Positions 1-8,285 of a stretch of DNA of 35,528 nucleotides are shown here, piece by piece (positions within the stretch are counted from its first letter, which is position 1; each line of letters starts with the position of its first letter). A model generated the notes under the pieces. The model was given only the letters and a program-made list of their open reading frames with translations. It had not been told where the DNA came from and made no database searches. The DNA comes from Bacillus marinisedimentorum (GTDB lineage Bacteria > Bacillota > Bacilli > Bacillales > Bacillaceae_O): contig NZ_LWBL02000056.1 in the NCBI RefSeq assembly GCF_001644195.2, positions 1 through 35,528 on the forward strand, read 5' to 3'. The translations under genes and the position numbers were made by a program.

Positions 1-62
1 TTGTGCCCTTGGGTGAAAGCGAGTACCTGCAACGGAAATCAACACTAGCGTTTAACAGAGCC
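1..62. repeat. Right end of a MITE-like element, cut by the window edge
   Basis: These 62 bases are identical to 20484-20545, the right end of the complete element at 20296-20545, and end in the same terminal inverted repeat, which reads GGCTCTGTTAAA on the reverse strand. The element must continue to the left of the window. By analogy with the intact copy, the eight bases that follow it (63-70, TTATTGTT) may be one half of a target duplication. Confidence 0.85.
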
Positions 63-68
63 TTATTG

Positions 69-235
69 TTAAGGGAATTATAAAATGTAAGCGTTGTGGA
101 TAAAAAGACAGAAGGGAATCGTCCAGCTCCAGGCGCCAGCGGCCATCGTCATAAGCGGTGATCCCCTCCGGAAGGAAAGATCGCCTTCCTGCGGGTACCC
201 CCGTTAGGCGCGCGCGTTGCGCATTTGTTCTTTTC
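69..235. repeat. Bacillus-type intergenic repeat, family R
   Basis: This stretch is clearly homologous to 31541-31722 and in part to 7285-7525. Shared blocks include GTGGATAAAAA, CGTCCAGCTCCAGGCG, GTGATCCCCTCCGG and a GCGCATTTGTTC-type end. It has no convincing coding content; the short reading frames across it are not conserved between copies. Similar repeats are, as far as I recall, common between genes in Bacillaceae. Confidence 0.75.
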
Positions 236-306
236 ACAGTGGCCAATTTTTTAGGGCGGCTGCCCTCTGTCTTCGCCTGCAGGTTCGCCAATCGGAGAGG
301 TTTCTC
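236..306. repeat. Intergenic repeat, family G, partial copy
   Basis: It contains GGCCAATTTT, GGGCGGCTGCCCTCTGTCTT and a TTCGCCAATCGG-type end, matching the second half of the copies at 8050-8163, 22755-22880 and 23741-23860. It directly abuts the family R copy. It appears non-coding. Confidence 0.65.
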
Positions 307-417
307 TATATAGGCGTTTCTTTACCTGTTTGGCATAAGCGGCGCAGAATTTTCAGCTGGAACGAAACTTCATTGTTAACTGTACTAGTGAAACCTATAT
401 AACTGTTTCGTTTATGC

Positions 418-456
418 AAAAAACCCGGCACTGGAAAAAAGGTGCCGGGCTTTTTG
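418..456. terminator. Rho-independent terminator hairpin, possibly bidirectional
   Basis: A perfect 8-bp stem, CCCGGCAC (424-431) with GTGCCGGG (442-449), encloses a 10-base loop. It has six A on the left and five T on the right, so it could stop transcription on either strand. No gene in the window ends just upstream; it probably insulates the arc promoter region. Confidence 0.75.
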
Positions 457-617
457 CTGGGAATCCGGCATCTTCCTTTTTTATTTTCTGAATAATAGTT
501 CTTTTTTGTTCAAAAATCCGACACATTCTATCGTTATACAACAGAGAAACGCTGGTATATGGACGTTTATTAAAACAATACAAGTTTTATTCATTATCTT
601 GCATGAACATTTAACAA

Positions 618-633
618 AGTGAGAAATTTTACA
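618..633. promoter_or_regulatory. Candidate Crp/Fnr-family (ArcR or Fnr) box upstream of arcA
   Basis: AGTGA-N6-TTACA differs from the family consensus TGTGA-N6-TCACA at two positions. It lies 96 bases before the arcA start codon. Arginine deiminase operons of Bacillus are known to be activated by ArcR at Crp-like sites. If the -10 is TATCAT at 679-684, the box centre would be about 65 bp upstream of the start, compatible with class I activation. The promoter itself is not certain. Confidence 0.5.
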
Positions 634-642
634 CAGTTCCTT

Positions 643-656
643 TGTAAACGCTTTCA
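643..656. promoter_or_regulatory. cre box (CcpA site) upstream of arcA
   Basis: TGTAAACGCTTTCA fits the catabolite-response consensus TGWAANCGNTNWCA at every position. It lies 10 bp after the Crp/Fnr-like box and 72 bp before the arcA start codon. The likely role is CcpA repression of the arc operon when preferred sugars are present, as known for arc genes in other Bacillus. Confidence 0.75.
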
Positions 657-728
657 CTTCCGTTGTTCCAATTGGGGCTATCATAAAAGCTGTAGAGGAT
701 AACAGTACTTGAAAAGGAGGCATCTTTT

Positions 729-1961
729 ATGAAACACCCGCTCCATGTTACATCGGAAATCGGGGAGTTAAAGACAGTGCTTTTGCATAGGCCAGGCAAA
801 GAAGTGGAAAACTTAACGCCTGAATGGCTGCACCGTCTGCTCTTTGATGATATTCCCTTTTTACCTGCTGTCCAGAAGGAACATGATTATTTCGCAAGTA
901 CGCTGCAGAACAGAGGGATTGAAGTTCTTTACCTGGAAACGCTGGCTGCTGAAGCTCTTCATAGTGAGGAAATCAAAACAAAGTTCGTGGAACAGATTCT
1001 TGCGGAATCAAAGGCGAATGTGAACGGATCCTACTTGACGCTGAGGGAATACCTGCTCGCGATGACACCTGACAGGCTTGTAGATAAAGTGATGTCCGGG
1101 ATATTGAAGTCAGAAATTCCTTCTTCGAAAAAAAAGCATCTGTATGAAATGATGCCGGACCATTACCCGTTTTATCTCGACCCGATGCCGAATCTTTATT
1201 TCACCCGCGACCCGGCTGCTGTGATCGGCGACGGCATTACCATCAATAGAATGAGAGAAGGAGCACGGCGGCGGGAGTCAATGTTCCTTTCTTATATCAT
1301 CCATCACCATCCGCGTTTTGCCAGCCACAATATTCCGATTTGGACCGACCGGGATTTTGAGTTTGCGATTGAGGGCGGGGACGAGCTGGTGCTGAGTAAG
1401 GATACTGTTGCTGTAGGCGTAAGTGCGCGTACCTCTGCCCGGGCGATTGAACGGCTGGCTGTAAATTTGTTCAAGAAACAAAAAGAAATCACGAGAGTAA
1501 TGGCGGTTGAAATTCCAAAGACCCGTGCTTTCATGCATCTTGATACCGTCTTTACGATGGTCGATCATGATAAATTTACGATTCATCCTGCGATTGAAGG
1601 CCCGAATGGAGACATGAATATTTTTATCCTTGAAAAAGGAGAAGATGAAGATTCGGTTACAATCAGTACCCGCACCAACCTGACTGAAACGCTGAAAGAG
1701 GTGCTCGGTCTTGATGACATCGTTCTTATACCGTGCGGAGGCGGTGATGAAATCGCGTCAGCAAGGGAGCAGTGGAATGATGGATCGAACACCCTTGCAA
1801 TCGCACCTGGGGTCGTTGTCACTTATGACCGGAACTATGTATCCAATGAACTGCTGCGCCAGCATGGCATCGAAGTGATTGAAGTGCTCAGCTCCGAACT
1901 TTCAAGGGGCAGGGGCGGACCGCGCTGCATGAGCATGCCGATAATGCGCGAGGACCTCTAA
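729..1961 (+). CDS. arcA: Arginine deiminase
   Basis: This 410-residue cytoplasmic enzyme hydrolyses L-arginine to citrulline and ammonia, the first step of the arginine deiminase pathway. The length is typical. Family motifs are visible: FTRDPA (158-163), EGGDE (215-219), the HLD of HLDTVF (270-272), CGGGDE, and a C-terminal GRGGPRC whose Cys400 is the expected nucleophile; E215, H270 and D272 match the other catalytic residues. AAAGGAGG sits 8 bases before the ATG, which fixes the start. It is the first gene of the operon with arcB, arcC, an M20 peptidase and arcD. Upstream lie a Crp/Fnr-like box and a consensus cre box, so control by anaerobiosis or ArcR and by CcpA is likely. Confidence 0.97.
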   Translation: MKHPLHVTSEIGELKTVLLHRPGKEVENLTPEWLHRLLFDDIPFLPAVQKEHDYFASTLQNRGIEVLYLETLAAEALHSEEIKTKFVEQILAESKANVNGSYLTLREYLLAMTPDRLVDKVMSGILKSEIPSSKKKHLYEMMPDHYPFYLDPMPNLYFTRDPAAVIGDGITINRMREGARRRESMFLSYIIHHHPRFASHNIPIWTDRDFEFAIEGGDELVLSKDTVAVGVSARTSARAIERLAVNLFKKQKEITRVMAVEIPKTRAFMHLDTVFTMVDHDKFTIHPAIEGPNGDMNIFILEKGEDEDSVTISTRTNLTETLKEVLGLDDIVLIPCGGGDEIASAREQWNDGSNTLAIAPGVVVTYDRNYVSNELLRQHGIEVIEVLSSELSRGRGGPRCMSMPIMREDL

Positions 1962-2017
1962 ATCAGCTGTTTCTTTGATTGACTGCAAAAAAATTCAAAT
2001 GAAAGAGGGAATTTTAA

Positions 2018-3028
2018 ATGGCTGTTACTGAAAAAATTGATTTGACTGGAAGAAACTTTCTCACATTGAAGGATTTTTCCCCTTCCGAAATCAACTATTT
2101 GATTGATCTTGCAGCAGATTTGAAAGATAAGAAAAAAAACCGCATCCAGCACCGCTATCTTGAAGGGCAGAACATTGCATTGCTTTTCGAAAAGCCGTCA
2201 ACGAGAACGCGCTGCGCTTTTACGGTGGCCTGCGCCGATCTCGGTGCCCATCCGGAGTATCTCGGCAAAAATGATATTCAATTCGGCAAGAAAGAGTCCG
2301 TTGAAGATACAGCAATCGTTCTAGGGCGCATGTTCGATGGGATTGAGTTCCGCGGTTTCAAACACGAGACGGTTGAAGGGCTTGCCGCTCACGCCGGTGT
2401 CCCTGTATGGAACGGTTTGACAGACCAATTTCATCCGACACAGATCCTTGCCGACTTCCTGACAGTAAAAGAGCAGCTTGGCAGACTTGAGGGTGTGAAG
2501 TTCGTTTATGTCGGAGACGGCCGCAACAATATGGGCAACAGTCTGCTGATCGGCGGTGCCAAAGTTGGAATGGACATCCGGATATGTGCACCGAAAAGCC
2601 TCTGGCCGTCTGATGAAATTGTGGAGTATGCAAGAGATACAGCGAAAGAGACAGGTGCGGTGGTCACTCTGACAGAGAGCATCGATGAAGCGGTTAAAGA
2701 TGCAGATGTTATCTACACGGACGTCTGGGTTTCAATGGGCGAAGAAGACCAGTATGAAGAACGGATCAACCTTTTAAGACCATATCAGGTAAATATGGAC
2801 ATGCTCGAAAAGACAAATAATCCAGCTGTCATGTTCCTCCATTGCCTGCCGTCTTTCCATGATTTGAATACGGAGGTCGGCCGTGACATGCATGAAAGGT
2901 TCGGTCTTGCCGAATTGGAAGTGACAGATGAAGTATTCCGCAGCCGCCACTCATTTGTGTTCGATGAAGCGGAAAACAGGATGCATACCATTAAAGCTGT
3001 CATGGCGGCCACTAACGCCGACCTGTAA
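2018..3028 (+). CDS. arcB: Ornithine carbamoyltransferase, catabolic
   Basis: This 336-residue protein splits citrulline with phosphate into ornithine and carbamoyl phosphate when working in the arginine deiminase pathway. The carbamoyl phosphate loop STRTR is at 61-65, HPTQ begins at H139, and HCLP begins at H275 with ornithine-binding C276. The length is normal. The ATG is preceded by AAAGAGGGA. The gene starts 56 bp after arcA and is followed 43 bp later by arcC. Sequence alone does not fully separate catabolic from biosynthetic enzymes; the catabolic role rests on the arcABC context. No biosynthetic arginine genes are nearby. Confidence 0.95.
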   Translation: MAVTEKIDLTGRNFLTLKDFSPSEINYLIDLAADLKDKKKNRIQHRYLEGQNIALLFEKPSTRTRCAFTVACADLGAHPEYLGKNDIQFGKKESVEDTAIVLGRMFDGIEFRGFKHETVEGLAAHAGVPVWNGLTDQFHPTQILADFLTVKEQLGRLEGVKFVYVGDGRNNMGNSLLIGGAKVGMDIRICAPKSLWPSDEIVEYARDTAKETGAVVTLTESIDEAVKDADVIYTDVWVSMGEEDQYEERINLLRPYQVNMDMLEKTNNPAVMFLHCLPSFHDLNTEVGRDMHERFGLAELEVTDEVFRSRHSFVFDEAENRMHTIKAVMAATNADL

Positions 3029-3071
3029 AAACGGGCTTAGTATTGTATTTGAATGTTGAGGTGATAAAAAT

Positions 3072-4031
3072 ATGAAACAGAAAAAAATAGTGATTGCACT
3101 GGGCGGCAATGCAATCCAGTCGGGGGATGCCACGGCGGCAGCCCAGCAAAAGGCACTTGTTGAAACTGCCAAACAGCTGGTGAAAATAATAGATGACGGG
3201 TTTGACATCATCATTACTCATGGAAACGGGCCGCAAGTGGGAAACCTGCTCCTTCAGCAAAAAGCGGCCGACAGCGAGAAGACACCGGCAATGCCGCTTG
3301 ATACATGCGGAGCGATGAGTCAGGGGATGATCGGCTACTGGATGCAAAATGCTGTCGATCTGGCACTAAAACAGGCGAACATTAAAAAAGAAGCGGCGAC
3401 AATCATTACAAGGGTTGTCGTTGACAGCAAAGATGAGGCATTCAAGAACCCTACGAAACCGATTGGCCCTTTTTACGGGGAGGAAGAGGCAAGGAAACTG
3501 ATGACGGAACAATCCCTTACCTTTAAAGAGGATGCCGGCCGCGGCTGGCGCAGGGTCGTGCCGTCCCCCCAGCCGGTCAGCATCAGTGAAGCATCGATCA
3601 TCAATGAACTTGTTGATAACGGCCATATTGTCATCGGTGTCGGCGGCGGAGGTATTCCGGTGGTAGAGACAGAGGAAGGTATGATCGGTGTTGAAGCTGT
3701 CATCGACAAGGACTTCGCCTCACAGAAGCTGGCTGAACTGGTAGAGGCCGACATGTTGCTCATTCTGACCGCAGTTGACCAGGTTTCCATCCATTTCAAT
3801 AAGCCGGACCAGGAAGGGCTGGATGACATTTCTCCTGAACAGATCAGAAGGTATATAGATGACGGGGAATTTGCACCTGGCAGTATGCTCCCGAAAGTTG
3901 AAGCGGCTGTCAAATTCGCTGAATCCCGCCCGGGCAGGGAAGCAGTCATCACATCGCTTGATAAAGCTTATGAAGCACTTTACGGACTGGCCGGCACACG
4001 CATCATGAAAACGGCAGAGCAGGTCAGCTGA
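3072..4031 (+). CDS. arcC: Carbamate kinase
   Basis: This 319-residue cytoplasmic kinase transfers phosphate from carbamoyl phosphate to ADP, producing the ATP that makes the pathway useful without oxygen. It has the amino-acid kinase fold signatures: ALGGNAIQ near the N-terminus, [10 protein letters not shown] near residue 50, and a glycine-rich GVGGGGIP loop near 190. The length matches the family. The ATG follows TGAGGTGA at good spacing. It is the third arc gene; a GC-rich hairpin at 4042-4058 follows the stop, then a 330-bp gap before the peptidase gene. Confidence 0.96.
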   Translation: MKQKKIVIALGGNAIQSGDATAAAQQKALVETAKQLVKIIDDGFDIIITHGNGPQVGNLLLQQKAADSEKTPAMPLDTCGAMSQGMIGYWMQNAVDLALKQANIKKEAATIITRVVVDSKDEAFKNPTKPIGPFYGEEEARKLMTEQSLTFKEDAGRGWRRVVPSPQPVSISEASIINELVDNGHIVIGVGGGGIPVVETEEGMIGVEAVIDKDFASQKLAELVEADMLLILTAVDQVSIHFNKPDQEGLDDISPEQIRRYIDDGEFAPGSMLPKVEAAVKFAESRPGREAVITSLDKAYEALYGLAGTRIMKTAEQVS

Positions 4032-4041
4032 AGAAAGGGGG

Positions 4042-4058
4042 CCCGGCGGCAAGCCGGG
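4042..4058. terminator. GC-rich hairpin just after arcC
   Basis: CCCGGC (4042-4047) pairs perfectly with GCCGGG (4053-4058) around a 5-base loop, 10 bases after the arcC stop. There is no strong T-run, only GTTCCTCC, so it may be a weak terminator or an mRNA-stabilising 3' end rather than a full stop of transcription. Confidence 0.4.
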
Positions 4059-4162
4059 GTTCCTCCTTATCTTTTGATAGGGGCAAAATTCTGTTGATTG
4101 GCTTGAGAAATTCTCCAAACGGTGAGGATTCAGAAAAGATTATTAAACGTCTGCGAAATGGG

Positions 4163-4251
4163 GGGACAGTAGGGAACACACCTAAGCGGCCATGGTGAGC
4201 CTAAAGAACCTATGCTATACATCCCTAGCAATGCATAGGCCAGCATGTCCC
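4163..4251 (+). other. Possible structured RNA element upstream of the M20 peptidase gene
   Basis: The 330-bp gap between arcC and the peptidase contains nested complementary segments. An outer stem pairs GGGACA (4163-4168) with TGTCCC (4246-4251). Inside are TAGG (4170-4173)/CCTA (4181-4184), a small GGC/GCC hairpin around 4188-4201, and a perfect 7-bp stem, CCTATGC (4209-4215) with GCATAGG (4233-4239). Together these could form a multi-branched fold. I do not recognise a known riboswitch, T-box or other RNA family here. The inner 7-bp stem is the most convincing part; the outer short stems could be chance. Confidence 0.35.
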
Positions 4252-4360
4252 TGTACCTGCTTCAGAATTTACTCTCCCTTAGGAGATTGCAACAATGATA
4301 ATGAAATCACTTTTCACTAGAAGAGATGAATGAAGAAAGCAAGCATTGGTGGTGAAGCAA

Positions 4361-5722
4361 ATGAAATTGCTTGATGAAGCGAAGCTGAAGCAATCTCTCC
4401 AACAGATTGAGAATCAAAGTATAGAAGCGCTGAAAGAACTTGTCCGCATTCCCAGTGTGATTGGGGATCCGGCACCAGCGGCGCCATTCGGAACAGCGAT
4501 TGGAGAAGCTTTGACGAACGTGCTGGAATTGTGCAGCCGGCTTGGGTTCAGGACATATCAGGATCCAGAAGGATATTACGGGTATGCGGAAATCGGTGAA
4601 GGACGTGAAATGGCCGGGATCCTGGGTCATCTTGATGTTGTGCCGCCAGGGAGTATTGGTGACTGGGACACCGGGCCCTTTGATCCTGCAGAACGGGAAG
4701 GAAAATTATTCGGACGCGGCACTCAGGATGATAAAGGGCCCGTCATCGCTTCAATTTTTGCCGCCCGGGCCCTAATGGATCAGGGTGTAACGTTCCATAA
4801 ACGGCTTCGTTTTATTTTCGGGACAGACGAGGAGACGTTATGGCGCTGCATGGAAAAATACAAGGAAAAAGAAGAGGCTCCACATATGGGGTTCACGCCT
4901 GATTCGGTATTTCCGCTTGTATATGCGGAAAAGGGCCTGCTCCAGGTTCACTTGACAGCACAAAATACATCAACACTCCGCATCTCCGGCGGCTCAGCGT
5001 TCAACGCGGTTCCCGACAGCATCATTTACCGTGGGGACAATCAGGAACGAATCAAGGCTGAACTCGATAAGAAAGGTTACCCATACAACGAGGTACACGA
5101 TGGTTTGGAGGTTATCGGAAAAGCGGCGCATGCACAGGCGGCAGAAAAAGGCGTAAATGCAATAAGCCGGCTGGCCATCGCCCTCTACAATGCGGGATTT
5201 GATTCAAAAGCAATCCGCTTCATCGCAGAACTGGCAGAAGATGATCCTCATGCCGAAGCGATTTTTGGGACTTGTGAAGATAAGCATTCCGGCAAGCTGA
5301 AGTTCAATATCGGCAAAATGATGCTCAATGAAGAATTTGAACAGCTGTCCATCGATATCCGGATACCGGTTACAGTCCGAAAGGAGGAAGTGGTTGAAAA
5401 GTTGTCCAGCGCAGCCTCGAGGTTCGGACTGGACTATGAAGAGTTCGATTGGCTGAAATCCATTTATCACCCGCTCGATCACCCGTTAATTGAAACGCTG
5501 CTGGAAGTATATCGGGATGAGAGCGGTGATACTTCATCTGAGCCGATTTCATCAGGCGGCGCAACATATGCGCGTGCCATTGATAATTGCGTTGCTTTTG
5601 GCGCCCTGTTTCCATGGAATGAGAAGGTTGAACATCAGCCGAATGAACATATCGTTTTGAAGGATTACAGGAAAGCCATGCACATATATGCCAAAGCGAT
5701 TTATAAATTGACGCAGGGATAA
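4361..5722 (+). CDS. M20-family metallo-dipeptidase (PepV/Sapep type)
   Basis: This 453-residue cytoplasmic protein is expected to cleave dipeptides using two zinc ions. Ligand and catalytic positions of the PepV family are visible: GHLDVVP with H90 and D92, GRGTQDD with D123, GTDEE with E157 and E158, TPDSVFP with D181, and a late histidine in HQPNEH (H425 or H430). A TTG codon at 4346 lies in frame, but ATG 4361 follows a GGTGGTG site and gives the usual family start. It sits between arcC and the carrier gene, whose ribosome site overlaps this stop codon. In streptococcal arc operons an M20 peptidase (often called arcT) holds a similar place, so it may free arginine from peptides. The substrate is inferred. 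Confidence 0.88.
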   Translation: MKLLDEAKLKQSLQQIENQSIEALKELVRIPSVIGDPAPAAPFGTAIGEALTNVLELCSRLGFRTYQDPEGYYGYAEIGEGREMAGILGHLDVVPPGSIGDWDTGPFDPAEREGKLFGRGTQDDKGPVIASIFAARALMDQGVTFHKRLRFIFGTDEETLWRCMEKYKEKEEAPHMGFTPDSVFPLVYAEKGLLQVHLTAQNTSTLRISGGSAFNAVPDSIIYRGDNQERIKAELDKKGYPYNEVHDGLEVIGKAAHAQAAEKGVNAISRLAIALYNAGFDSKAIRFIAELAEDDPHAEAIFGTCEDKHSGKLKFNIGKMMLNEEFEQLSIDIRIPVTVRKEEVVEKLSSAASRFGLDYEEFDWLKSIYHPLDHPLIETLLEVYRDESGDTSSEPISSGGATYARAIDNCVAFGALFPWNEKVEHQPNEHIVLKDYRKAMHIYAKAIYKLTQG

Positions 5723-5734
5723 GGAGGGTTATCG

Positions 5735-7216
5735 ATGAAACGTTTTAAAATGCCGACCGCATTCTCCATTTTATTTATTATCATTGCAGCTGTTGCACTT
5801 TTGACCTGGGTTGTACCTGCAGGGCAGTATGAATATGTAGATCCTGAAGCAGATACGATGGAACCTGTACCTGGAACATACAGCGGGGCTGAACAAAACC
5901 CGCAGGGAATCTGGGAGGTACTGTACGCTCCTATAAAAGGATTTTTTGATGCGCAGGATATCGCATTGTTCGTCATTGTCATCGGCGGATTCATTGCTGT
6001 CGTCATGAAAACGGGCGCCATCGATGCAGGGATAGGGAGTGTCGTCAAAAAACTGAAAGGTCGGGAACACATTATGATCCCGATTTTGATGACCCTGTTC
6101 GCACTCGGGGGAACGACTTACGGGATGGCTGAAGAAACGATCGCGTTTTATCCATTGATCATTCCGGTCATCATCGCTGCCGGTTATGACACGATGACAG
6201 CCGTATCAATCGTTCTGCTCGGAGCGGGGGTCGGGGTGCTCGGATCGACAGTCAATCCATTTGCAACGGGCATCGCATCAGGTTTTGCCGGTATTTCAAT
6301 CGGGGACGGCCTCTTGCTGCGGCTGCTTATTCTCGTGACGAGTCTTATTATTGCGATAATCTTTGTTATGCGATATGCGCAAAAAGTGAAGGCTGATCCG
6401 GACGAATCGCTCGTAGCGGATATGAGAGAAACCAACAGGGAGCATTTTTTGAGTGAAGAAATGGAAGGGGACGTTCTCGCGTTCACCGGCAAACGGAAAG
6501 CGGTCCTCTGGGTGTTTGGCATCACCTTTTTCCTGATGATATTAGCAGTCATTCCTTGGGCGTGGAAATTCAACATTACGCTGTTTGAAGACATTAACAA
6601 TGCCATTCTCGGCATCCCTGTTATCGGAAGCGTCATCGGAGCAATTCCGCCATTCGGGGATTGGTGGTTCGGCGAATTGACACTTTTATTCCTGTTCGCG
6701 TCGATTGTCGTCGCGCTGATTTACAGAATGAATGAAGAGGAATTTGTCGGAACGTTTGTTGAAGGCGCGAAAGATCTTCTGGCTGTTGCCCTTATTATCG
6801 GTGTTTCACGCGGCATTACAGTTGTCATGAATGATGGAGGCATGACGGCGACTGTGCTGCACTGGGGGGAAGAGACGCTCGCATCACTTGGACCTGTAGC
6901 ATTTTCGACCTTGACTTACTTGTTCTACTTGCCGCTGTCTTTCCTTGTGCCGTCAACTTCTGGTTTGGCGACATTATCAATGCCGATTATGGCGCCGCTC
7001 GGTGATTTTGCCGGTGTAGACAGAAATATCGTCATTACTGCTTATCAGTCCGCATCAGGCGTCATTAATATAATCACTCCGACTTCCGGTGTGGTCATGG
7101 GCGCGCTTGCAATTGCGCGGATTCCTTATGACCGTTACCTGAAGCATGTGTGGAAGCTGTTGATTATCCTGTCCGTTGTCGTCATCGTCCTGATGGGTGG
7201 AGCGGTATTGATTTAG
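5735..7216 (+). CDS. arcD: YfcC-family membrane carrier, probable arginine/ornithine antiporter
   Basis: This 493-residue polytopic membrane protein has about a dozen hydrophobic segments, beginning with one at roughly residues 9-27 followed by VVPAGQY. It belongs to the YfcC/DcuC-like C4-dicarboxylate anaerobic carrier superfamily; conserved stretches include GGTTYGMAEE, STVNPFATGIASG, VPSTSGLATL and ITPTSGVVMG. The ribosome site AAGGAGGG overlaps the peptidase stop, so translation is probably coupled. In streptococci, ArcD of this same family exchanges arginine for ornithine, and position as last gene of the arc operon supports that role. Substrate is inferred from context, because family members also carry other compounds. 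A terminator follows 25 bp later. Confidence 0.85.
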   Translation: MKRFKMPTAFSILFIIIAAVALLTWVVPAGQYEYVDPEADTMEPVPGTYSGAEQNPQGIWEVLYAPIKGFFDAQDIALFVIVIGGFIAVVMKTGAIDAGIGSVVKKLKGREHIMIPILMTLFALGGTTYGMAEETIAFYPLIIPVIIAAGYDTMTAVSIVLLGAGVGVLGSTVNPFATGIASGFAGISIGDGLLLRLLILVTSLIIAIIFVMRYAQKVKADPDESLVADMRETNREHFLSEEMEGDVLAFTGKRKAVLWVFGITFFLMILAVIPWAWKFNITLFEDINNAILGIPVIGSVIGAIPPFGDWWFGELTLLFLFASIVVALIYRMNEEEFVGTFVEGAKDLLAVALIIGVSRGITVVMNDGGMTATVLHWGEETLASLGPVAFSTLTYLFYLPLSFLVPSTSGLATLSMPIMAPLGDFAGVDRNIVITAYQSASGVINIITPTSGVVMGALAIARIPYDRYLKHVWKLLIILSVVVIVLMGGAVLI

Positions 7217-7241
7217 GGGGAGAATCCCGTGATTTTTAAGG

Positions 7242-7272
7242 AAACCTGGCTTTCGTCCGGGTTTTCTTTTTT
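7242..7272 (+). terminator. Rho-independent terminator of the arc operon
   Basis: An 8-bp stem, AAACCTGG (7242-7249) with CCGGGTTT (7257-7264) including one G-U pair, is followed by TTTTCTTTTTT. It lies 25 bases after the arcD stop codon. Confidence 0.85.
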
Positions 7273-7279
7273 GATAAGG

Positions 7280-7525
7280 AAGAAAGCATAAGTTTCATAC
7301 AACTCTCCCTCCGGAAGGAAGAAACGCTTTCCTGCGGTTATTCTCGCTTATGCGTACGCTGCTAAGCGGGCGCCTTGTGCATTTCGAGTGTCCAGCTCCA
7401 GTCGCCAGCGGCTATCGTCATAAGAGGTGATCCCCTCCGGAAGGGAAACCGCCTTCCTGCGGTGATCCCCGCTTATGCGTACGCCGCTAAGCGGGCGCCT
7501 TGCGCATTTCGAGTGTCCAGGTGCG
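7280..7525. repeat. Intergenic repeat, family R, two adjacent copies
   Basis: Two partly repeated units are present. Each contains CTCCGGAAGG, TTTCCTGCGG-like, CGCTTATGCGTACG, CTAAGCGGGCGCCTTG and ATTTCGAGTGTCCAG. It is homologous to 69-235 and 31541-31722. The beginning, AAGAAAGCATAAGTTT, recurs at the right edge of the window (35503-35518). The 112-residue frame across it is not credible as a gene. Confidence 0.75.
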
Positions 7526-7544
7526 AGCCAGGGTTTGTCGCCAT

Positions 7545-7790
7545 GCATGAAAAAAGGAGCCGGTTTGGCGTGAAAACCGGGCTGAACGGCGTGAAACAGC
7601 TGCTCCGGCGTGAAAGTTGGCTTCTACGGCATGAAATATGGGAGATTACGCGTGAAACAGTGATCGTTTGGCGTGAAAGAAACGGGATTCCGCGCGAAAG
7701 TGCATCCCCCTGATTGCGGTTGTTCGCATACGGCGTGAAAAGCCGGGGATATGGCGCAAAGGAACAGTCATCTGGCGTGAAATACTAAGA
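7545..7790. repeat. Array A: GCGTGAAA motifs phased at 21 bp
   Basis: The motif GCGTGAAA, with GCATGAAA, GCGCGAAA or GCGCAAAG variants, begins at 7545, 7568, 7589, 7608, 7629, 7650, 7671, 7692, 7733, 7754 and 7775. Seven of the ten steps are exactly 21; the others are 23, 19 and 41, the last being two periods less one. The sequences between motifs vary. Two related arrays with the same irregular steps occur at 23018-23268 and 23492-23710. 21 bp is two helical turns, so the AAA tracts lie on one face of the DNA. The function is unknown; it resembles iterons or a curved-DNA element, but no replication gene is nearby. Confidence 0.85.
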
Positions 7791-7975
7791 AAAGTAATCG
7801 TTTTTTATAAAATGAGACAAATCCGGCAGGTTACCGGGCCTAAATGGTTGGAGTGATCCTGTATTATGAGTAAACAGCGCGGTTTTGGCTGTCGGTTTGC
7901 TTGAACCGGTGGAAGAACGTGCAAATTTCCATCCCCAAGGTACTCAGGCTGTGCTGATCTGCATCGTAATGGAAT
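7791..7975. repeat. Conserved tail module after array A
   Basis: This segment is homologous to 23269-23440, which follows array B. Shared landmarks in order are AATNAGACAAAT, GAGYAAACAGC followed by a T-rich GTTTTNGC, and ACGTGCAAATTTCCATCC (7918-7935 and 23399-23416). Array and tail therefore travel as one composite element of over 400 bp. No open reading frame is conserved. Confidence 0.65.
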
Positions 7976-7984
7976 GCGGGTCAG

Positions 7985-8040
7985 CTGCTCCCCCCGCTTT
8001 TGCGTACGCCGCTAAGCGGGCGCCATGCTCTTTTGTTCCC
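7985..8040. repeat. Intergenic repeat, family R, 3' fragment
   Basis: It contains TGCGTACGCCGCTAAGCGGG followed by CGCC and TCTTTTGTTCCCG, matching the ends of the other family R copies at 7280-7525 and 31541-31722. Confidence 0.65.
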
Positions 8041-8049
8041 GTTTAAGAA

Positions 8050-8285
8050 AGTATAAATTGTCAGCAAGGGAGTAGTTAGACACAGCGGTAAATTTTAAGA
8101 AAATAGATAAGGGCAGCTGCGCCCCTGTCCTCGCCTGAAGACACGCCAATCAGCGAGTTCACTTCACCTTTTAGGACTTGGCAAGCAGGGAAGCGGGTGG
8201 CTGCAGCGTGTATTTACAGATTATAAGGGCAGCTGCGACTCTGTCTTTGCCTAAAGATTCACCAGACAGGGGCTTTACGCCAGTG
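8050..8285. repeat. Intergenic repeat, family G, one full and one partial copy
   Basis: A full copy spans 8050-8163: TATAAATTGTCAGCAAGGGA, then GCGGTAAATTTTAAG, GATAAGGGCAGCTGCG, CTGTCCTCGCC and CAATCAGCGAGTT. A partial copy at about 8219-8285 repeats the ATAAGGGCAGCTGCGACTCT block. Other copies are at 236-306, 22755-22985 and 23741-23860. No gene is seen between 7217 and 8415; the whole stretch is a mosaic of repeats R, phased array, tail and G. Confidence 0.7.

Noticed and set aside
52-291. 79-codon minus-strand frame at the left edge
   Set aside because: It spans three different repeat fragments and has no ribosome site or family resemblance.
4292-4312. Fur box before the M20 peptidase gene
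   Set aside because: TGATAAT occurs once, but the second half-site does not match; the gene has no link to iron.
7375-7713. 112-codon plus-strand frame as a gene
   Set aside because: It runs through family R repeats into the phased array, has no ribosome site, and is not conserved in other copies.
7545-7790. CRISPR array
   Set aside because: The repeat is only about 8 bases, spacers about 13, and the same spacers recur in homologous arrays; no cas gene is present.
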